From Gammaproteobacteria bacterium (lineage in GTDB: Bacteria > Pseudomonadota > Gammaproteobacteria > Steroidobacterales > Steroidobacteraceae): a stretch of 64,000 nt of DNA. Position 1 is the first letter of the stretch. Each line of letters opens with the position of its first letter. The stretch covers positions 1 to 64,000 of the forward strand of contig JABCZO010000021.1 in NCBI GenBank assembly GCA_013289615.1. The letters are read 5' to 3'. Below, piece by piece: positions 59,564 to 64,000 of this stretch. The notes beneath the pieces are model-generated. The model was not told the DNA's origin, did not search any database, and saw nothing but the letters and a program-made list of their open reading frames with translations. Both the position numbers and the translations under genes were made by a program.

Positions 59564-60868
59564 GTGGCCGTGATTACCGCGTTGGAGACCTACGACATCC
59601 GTTTCCCGACTTCTCGGGAACTGGACGGATCAGATGCCATGAATCCTGATCCTGATTACTCTGCGGCGTACGTGGTGCTGCGCAGCGACGCTAACGGCCT
59701 ATGCGGTCATGGGTTTGCCTTTACCATCGGACGCGGCAACGATGTACAGACGTTGGCCTGCGCGGCCTTTCGCCACCTTGTCGTCGGCCGAAATGTCGAA
59801 GACGTAGTAGGCAACCTCGGTGCCTTTGCTCGAAGTCTGACGAACGACTCGCAGTTACGCTGGCTGGGCCCCGAGAAAGGCGTCATTCACATGGCGATCG
59901 GGGCAGTGGTAAACGCCGCATGGGACCTGGCCGCGCGCCAGGCAGGTAAACCCGTCTGGCGGTTGATTGCCGACATGAGTCCCGAGCAAATCGTTGATCT
60001 GATCGACTTTCGATATATCAGCGATGCACTGACGCCAGCGGAATCGTTGGACATTCTGCGTGCGGCCGCAATTGGCAAGGCCGAACGCATTCGCAAGCTG
60101 AACGCGCTCGGCTATCCGGCCTATACGACTTCGCCCGGCTGGCTCGGGTACTCTGATGAGAAGCTTGCACGACTGGCTAGCCAGGCGGTTAAGGACGGCT
60201 TTCGCACTATAAAGCTCAAGGTCGGTCTCAATATTGAAGACGACTTACGCCGCTGCCGGATTGCGCGCCAGGCGATTGGCCCCACCGTCGCGCTGGCTGT
60301 CGACGCGAACCAGAGGTGGGACGTCCAGGCGTCGATTGACTGGCTTAGACAGCTCGCACCCTTCAATGTTGCGTGGGCTGAAGAGCCCACGAGTCCCGAC
60401 GACATTCTTGGTCATGCCGTTATCCGCCGTGGGGTCGCGCCGATGCGCATCTCCACCGGCGAGCACACCCAGAACCGAGTGATCTTCAAACAGCTGTTTC
60501 AGGCCCAAGCGGTCGACCTTGTCCAGATCGATGCGGCACGCGTTGGCGGAGTCAATGAAAACCTTGCAATTCTATTGATGGCCGCAAAATTCGGAGTGCC
60601 CGTATTTCCTCACGCCGGTGGTGTCGGCCTCTGCGAATTGGTGCAGCATCTTGCGATGGCCGACTATGTCGCCATCAGCGGTTCGATGGAAGATCGTGCG
60701 ATCGAATTTGTAGACCATCTGCATGAGCACTTTGTCGAGCCCGCGCGCACCCGCAGTGGCCGTTATGTGGCGCCTGCAAGCGCCGGGTTTTCCGCGGAAA
60801 TGCGAGCAGAATCTCTGGAGCGCTATCGCTTTCCGAACGGTGCCGCCTGGACAGCAATCCACGGCTGA
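59564..60868 (+). CDS. L-fuconate dehydratase (enolase superfamily)
   Basis: Mg-dependent enzyme removing water from L-fuconate to give 2-keto-3-deoxy-L-fuconate. The 434 residues start [20 protein letters not shown] and contain the substrate-loop [19 protein letters not shown], diagnostic of FucD. The catalytic base K219 is in IKLKVGLN; metal ligands are D247 (VDANQRW), E273/E274 (WAEEPTSP) and E300 (STGEHTQNR); H350 is in [11 protein letters not shown]. These positions agree within a residue with the characterised Xanthomonas enzyme (K220, H351). GTG 59564 follows GGGGCG; the open frame upstream to 59429 has no similarity. It lies 115 bases after the lactonase. Confidence 0.92.
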   Translation: MAVITALETYDIRFPTSRELDGSDAMNPDPDYSAAYVVLRSDANGLCGHGFAFTIGRGNDVQTLACAAFRHLVVGRNVEDVVGNLGAFARSLTNDSQLRWLGPEKGVIHMAIGAVVNAAWDLAARQAGKPVWRLIADMSPEQIVDLIDFRYISDALTPAESLDILRAAAIGKAERIRKLNALGYPAYTTSPGWLGYSDEKLARLASQAVKDGFRTIKLKVGLNIEDDLRRCRIARQAIGPTVALAVDANQRWDVQASIDWLRQLAPFNVAWAEEPTSPDDILGHAVIRRGVAPMRISTGEHTQNRVIFKQLFQAQAVDLVQIDAARVGGVNENLAILLMAAKFGVPVFPHAGGVGLCELVQHLAMADYVAISGSMEDRAIEFVDHLHEHFVEPARTRSGRYVAPASAGFSAEMRAESLERYRFPNGAAWTAIHG

Positions 60869-60946
60869 CGCCAACACCTAAGTGCACTTGCGGGCGACAA
60901 TGTGCCTTGAGCTGCCTCCTTCGCAAGGCCAAGGTGCTCGCTCTAG

Positions 60947-60955
60947 TAGTGGAAA
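60947..60955 (+). promoter_or_regulatory. TAGTGGAAA motif upstream of iclR
   Basis: TAGTGGAAA lies 31 bases before the iclR start codon and is identical to 58255-58263 in the divergent promoter of the locus. It includes TGGAAA, the half-site of the E. coli IclR operator TGGAAATNATTTCCA. Both copies point in the same direction. This could be the site for self-control by the adjacent IclR-family gene. Confidence 0.4.
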
Positions 60956-60985
60956 AATGGCTCAAGATTGAGAGATCATCGCTGT

Positions 60986-61780
60986 ATGGCAGACTCGGCA
61001 CACCCAAAATACCGTGCACCGGCGCTGGAAAAAGGCTTGGCCGTCCTTGAGCTGTTGGCTGGCGCGCGTGAACCGATGTCGCTCAATGTCATTTCCAAAC
61101 ACCTGAAGAGATCCGTCAGCGAGCTTTTCCGAATGATTCAAGTACTGGAATTTCGTGGATATCTCGAGATTTCTAGTTCTGGCGAAGGCTACGTATTGAG
61201 CAATAAGTTATTTGCGCTGGGCATGACGCGGGCTCCGCTCAGAAATCTACACGACGCAGCATTACCGGTAATGCACCGGCTTGCCGAGCGCATTGGACAG
61301 TCATGCCACCTCGGTATCGCGTCCGCCGATCAGATGGTCATTGTCGCTCGCGTCGAGGCGCCGGGAGACCTTGGATTTTCGGTACGCATCGGCTACCGCC
61401 GCTCGCTAATCGACTCGACTTCCGGGCTTGTTCTGTACGCGTTCCAGCCCGAGCTCGTGCGTGCCGAGTGGAAAGCTCGCCTCTCCGGCTCTGTGCGCCG
61501 CCGTGACTGGGTAGCTCTAGAGCGGCGCGGTCATGCTGCACGACAGGCTGGCTTTGTAAGAGCCGACAGCCACGCTGTTCAGGGCGTGGTGGACCTATCA
61601 GCTCCCGTGACTCAATCTGGTAGCGTAGCGGCCGCATTGACCATCCCCTACGTAAAGACTGTTCGATCGTTATCAATCGAAGAGACCGTCGGCCTGGTCG
61701 TGCAAGCAGCGCAAGAGATCTCAAGCGAACTGGGCGGGAAACGGCCTATAGAGTCGGCGCACGATCTGCTCGAAAAATGA
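60986..61780 (+). CDS. IclR-family transcriptional regulator
   Basis: Regulator of 264 residues. The N-terminal winged helix (ALEKGLAVLELLAGAREPMS, LNVISKHLKRSVSELFRMIQ, VLEFRGYLEISSSGEGYVLS) is followed by the effector domain LPVMHRLAERIGQSCHLGIA, SADQMVIVARVEAPGDLGFS and RIGYRRSLIDSTSGLVLYA. The C terminus (GVVDLSAPVTQSGSVAAALT) is standard. It lies 117 bases after the L-fuconate dehydratase, so may have its own promoter. Its place in the cluster suggests it responds to a fucose-derived acid (fuconate or 2-keto-3-deoxy-fuconate) and controls both divergent units. ATG 60986 is taken; an upstream in-frame ATG at 60968 is possible. Confidence 0.88.
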   Translation: MADSAHPKYRAPALEKGLAVLELLAGAREPMSLNVISKHLKRSVSELFRMIQVLEFRGYLEISSSGEGYVLSNKLFALGMTRAPLRNLHDAALPVMHRLAERIGQSCHLGIASADQMVIVARVEAPGDLGFSVRIGYRRSLIDSTSGLVLYAFQPELVRAEWKARLSGSVRRRDWVALERRGHAARQAGFVRADSHAVQGVVDLSAPVTQSGSVAAALTIPYVKTVRSLSIEETVGLVVQAAQEISSELGGKRPIESAHDLLEK

Positions 61781-61794
61781 AGGCCGTTAGCGCG

Positions 61795-62009
61795 GAGACG
61801 CTGCATCGTTCGCCAGGGCCAAAGCACCTGGAATCCCGACCTGCGTGCCGAGGCTGGGTGGAACGACGGATCGAGTTCCTGTAGCGACCAGCCGGTACGC
61901 GCGAGGATTGCCGGGCCAGAAGCGAGCCCTTCCAGGCAATCGCGCCACCGCCTATCCCCGTACCGATCGTCAAGTACACAAGATCCGCGACGCCCCTCCT
62001 CCGTGGCAA
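61795..62009 (-). pseudogene. Decayed ROK-family kinase (fructokinase-like) remnant
   Basis: Three pieces of a ROK kinase are readable on the minus strand in different frames. The first is VADLVYLTIGTGIGGGAI (phosphate-binding loop), which normally lies about 60 residues before the second piece, CLEGLASGPAILARTGWSLQ with ELDPSFHPA. The third is SLGTQVGIPGALALAND, a typical ROK C terminus. The intervening zinc-site region is missing and the frame changes at least twice, so this cannot be translated into an active enzyme. It lies directly after iclR, facing it. An intact ROK kinase is present at 52494-53468, so the loss may have been tolerated. Confidence 0.7.
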
Positions 62010-62373
62010 GCGCAGCTTCGGAATAGAACCCTCGACGCAGCGGCGGCAGGTGCGTAGTGCCCCAATTCTAGGTAACTTTGCCTATAGAAACATTTTTATT
62101 GCTAAATATAAGGATCGTGCTTAGAATTCCTTCAGCTCCCGCGCAAATGAGTGGGGGGCACAGTTCGGCGATTGGAGCCAGCGACTACAAGAAAGACGAA
62201 CTGGGGGGATCGACCATGAGGAAATCGGGCAAAAGTCCGCTGCTTCGCGCAGTTCTGACGGCAACGTTGCTTGCGGCAAGCGCGCTTAACGGGCCCCTGC
62301 CGATGCGCCACTCGTCGGCATCGATCAGGGGTCTCGGCAGAACGAAGACCTGAACGATACGGGAGACGAAAAA
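62010..62373. other. Leader region of the TonB-dependent receptor, with possible small ORF
   Basis: This 364-base stretch carries the receptor's upstream region. It includes an AT-rich block at 62066-62110 that could hold a promoter (ATTTTTATTGCTAAATATAA). An ATG at 62216 preceded by GGGGGGATCG opens a 46-codon frame, MRKSGKSPLLRAVLTATLLA, that looks like a signal peptide but ends at 62353 in unrelated residues. It may be a short leader or a frameshifted exported protein. No repeat or riboswitch-like structure is evident. Confidence 0.4.
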
Positions 62374-64000
62374 ATGAAACGTCATGGACTACTGTCTCGC
62401 TTGCTGGCGTTCTTCACGGCCTGCAGCATCGGTGCGTTAGCATATGGTCCTGCGTGCGCACAGGGCACCCAATCGGGCGGCGCGGCTACAGGCACTGAGG
62501 ATACGGGTCAGGCTCTGCAGGAAATCGTGATCACGGGCACGATCGAGGCTCAGAAGATCCTCGATACCTCCTTCGCGATCACGACCATGGATTCGGATAC
62601 CTTGAAGAACTCCCCCGCGATCAGCCTGCCCGCGTTGTTATCGAGCGTTCCTGGCATCTACAGCGAGTCGAGCGGCGGCGAGGAGAACCTCAATATCTCT
62701 GCGCGCGGACTGCGCGGCGGCTTTCTCGAGTACCTCAGCCTGCAGGAAGACGGGCTCCCGCTGGTCTACAACGGCTTTCTCGAAGAGCTCCAGCACCGCA
62801 AGGACATCATGGACGATAGCCTGCAAATCGTCCGCGGCGGCCCATCGGGCGTACTGACCACGAATGGCGCAGCCGCAATCATCAACTTCATTACGCGCCG
62901 CGGGACCGATACGCCCCAGGGCGAAGCGACCGTGTCCTACTGGGACTTCGGCCAGGTCAGAACCGACTTTTACTATGGAGGCCCGCTCGGGCACTCGACA
63001 ACTTTCAGCGCCGGTGGCTATTGGGAGGTCGGCGATGGCGTCAAGAGCGTGGGCTATCAGGCCGATCGTGGCGGCCAGTTCCGATTCCTGATCGATCATA
63101 AGCTCGAGAACGGCGATCTGTGGATCAGCTACAAGCACGTCGATGCTCACAGTCAGTTCTATCTGCCCCAGCCGGTGCAGCTCATTCAGGTGGGAAACAT
63201 AACGCACGTCTCGCCGATCCCAGGATTCAACGCCGAACACGATTATCTGGCGGGACCCGATACTGAGAACGTTCTGGTCAAGACTCCCAACGGCGCGACT
63301 GAAACGATCAACCTGCGTGATGGCATAGAGGAAAAATCGGATACCGTGACTTTGCACGGAGAGTATGACTTCCAGAACGGCCTCAAGTGGTCGGACACGG
63401 GTCGTATCGTCAAGGACTCGTACGTAGACAATGATTTGCGTAATCTCGGCGGCAACAGCGCTATTTTCACCGCGGAATCGTTCCTGACCGGGCCAGCTGC
63501 GGCGAGTTTGATCGCTGCATTTGCCTCCAAAGGCGCCGTGGGCACCGAGCTCATGTACGCCACCAGCGGCGGGGCGATCACGAATCCTGCGACCCTGAAC
63601 GGCAATGGGCTGCTGACCCAGCAGGGCGCAAATCAATACGCCGAGAGCATGGATGAGGTCATCAACGATGTCCGGCTGACCTGGGATATCGCAAACAACA
63701 GCGCCACGATCGGCTTGTTGACCTGGTCCGTTCAGATGGACGTGTTCCAGAACTCCGTCAATTACCTGCTAGATGTCAGGAACAATGCCCACTTGATCAA
63801 TATGGCTGCGGTCAATGCAGCGGGCAAACCGGTAGGCTACCTGACCGATAACGGCGTGCTCAGTTATGACGACGGCTACGGCAATGGCACGGTCGACATG
63901 ACCTCGAATTCGTTCTACATCAATGATCAGTATCACCCCTTCGAGCGGTTGCGACTGGATGCGGGCTGGCGCTACGAGCGACTCAACCAGGCTTCCACTT
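62374..64000 (+). CDS. TonB-dependent outer-membrane receptor (3' end outside window)
   Basis: Outer-membrane active transporter, 542 codons present. ATG 62374 has GGGAG eight bases upstream and opens a signal peptide ending at PACAQG. A TonB-box-like EIVITGTIEAQ follows, then the plug domain: LLSSVPGIYSESSGGEENLN, ISARGLRGGFLEYLSLQEDG, VRGGPSGVLTTNGAAAIINF and ITRRGTD. The barrel begins after this with alternating strands (SFYINDQYHPFERLRLDAGW). TonB receptors are usually 700-1000 residues, so a substantial C-terminal part is cut off. Its location suggests uptake of a fucose/mannose-containing glycan; siderophore receptors have the same architecture, so this is an inference. Confidence 0.9.
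   Translation, partial: MKRHGLLSRLLAFFTACSIGALAYGPACAQGTQSGGAATGTEDTGQALQEIVITGTIEAQKILDTSFAITTMDSDTLKNSPAISLPALLSSVPGIYSESSGGEENLNISARGLRGGFLEYLSLQEDGLPLVYNGFLEELQHRKDIMDDSLQIVRGGPSGVLTTNGAAAIINFITRRGTDTPQGEATVSYWDFGQVRTDFYYGGPLGHSTTFSAGGYWEVGDGVKSVGYQADRGGQFRFLIDHKLENGDLWISYKHVDAHSQFYLPQPVQLIQVGNITHVSPIPGFNAEHDYLAGPDTENVLVKTPNGATETINLRDGIEEKSDTVTLHGEYDFQNGLKWSDTGRIVKDSYVDNDLRNLGGNSAIFTAESFLTGPAAASLIAAFASKGAVGTELMYATSGGAITNPATLNGNGLLTQQGANQYAESMDEVINDVRLTWDIANNSATIGLLTWSVQMDVFQNSVNYLLDVRNNAHLINMAAVNAAGKPVGYLTDNGVLSYDDGYGNGTVDMTSNSFYINDQYHPFERLRLDAGWRYERLNQAST

Noticed and set aside
1..64000. tRNA, rRNA, CRISPR arrays, transposases, prophage genes
   Set aside because: Looked for throughout; no cloverleaf, repeat-spacer pattern or transposase-like frame was evident by eye.

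Overview
The window is GC-rich, densely packed chromosomal DNA that fits a gammaproteobacterium near the Xanthomonadales/Steroidobacterales. The reasons are the fused RlmKL 23S rRNA methyltransferase, the UrcA, DUF6491, DUF3617 and DUF2845 exported proteins, NodT-type efflux lipoproteins, and an L-fucose pathway of the Xanthomonas type. The taxonomy is an inference. No rRNA, tRNA, CRISPR array or intact insertion sequence was seen.

Layout. (1) 1-11.7 kb, putrescine uptake and breakdown: a PotFGHI-type ABC importer with PuuA-like and PuuD-like enzymes on the minus strand, divergent PuuB on the plus strand, and PuuC downstream in an operon with rlmKL. The GABA transaminase step is not in the window, but a GabD-type dehydrogenase lies at 31-32.5 kb. 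(2) 11.8-16.2 kb, housekeeping and envelope genes: LpxH-like phosphoesterase, PAP2 phosphatase, Nudix, OsmC, GDP-L-fucose synthase, DUF1993. (3) 16.1-24.1 kb, an MdtABC-like RND efflux operon that carries its own two-component system. (4) 24.1-29.1 kb, a complete operon from 4-hydroxyphenylpyruvate to fumarate plus acetoacetate (hpd-hmgA-fahA-maiA) ending in a MarR regulator. (5) 29.1-30.8 kb, an Lrp/AsnC regulator divergent from alanine dehydrogenase, with two 20-bp direct repeats between them. (6) 31-38 kb, GabD, a small HD-domain/Gfo-Idh/MFS cluster and four small exported proteins. (7) 38.1-48.5 kb, metal handling: a CzcCBA/CusCBA-type RND system with a crotonase at its end, a DmeR-like sensor with a DmeF cation exporter, a decayed Crp/Fnr gene, an F420-type reductase homologue and a CorA channel. 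(8) 48.5-50.7 kb, an AraC regulator divergent from an NAD-dependent epimerase/reductase.

(9) 50.8-64 kb is the most distinctive region: a locus that appears to use fucose- and mannose-containing glycans. A minus-strand run of six genes with almost no spacing encodes a mutarotase, aldose dehydrogenase, 2-keto-3-deoxy-L-fuconate dehydrogenase, GH38 alpha-mannosidase, ROK sugar kinase and a mannose-6-phosphate isomerase with an extra N-terminal domain. Divergently lie L-fuconolactonase, L-fuconate dehydratase and an IclR regulator, then a decayed second ROK kinase and a TonB-dependent receptor that runs off the window. Together these would import a glycan, trim mannose into glycolysis, and oxidise L-fucose by the non-phosphorylating route. 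The final 2,4-diketo-3-deoxy-fuconate hydrolase, a fucosidase and an inner-membrane permease are not in the window.
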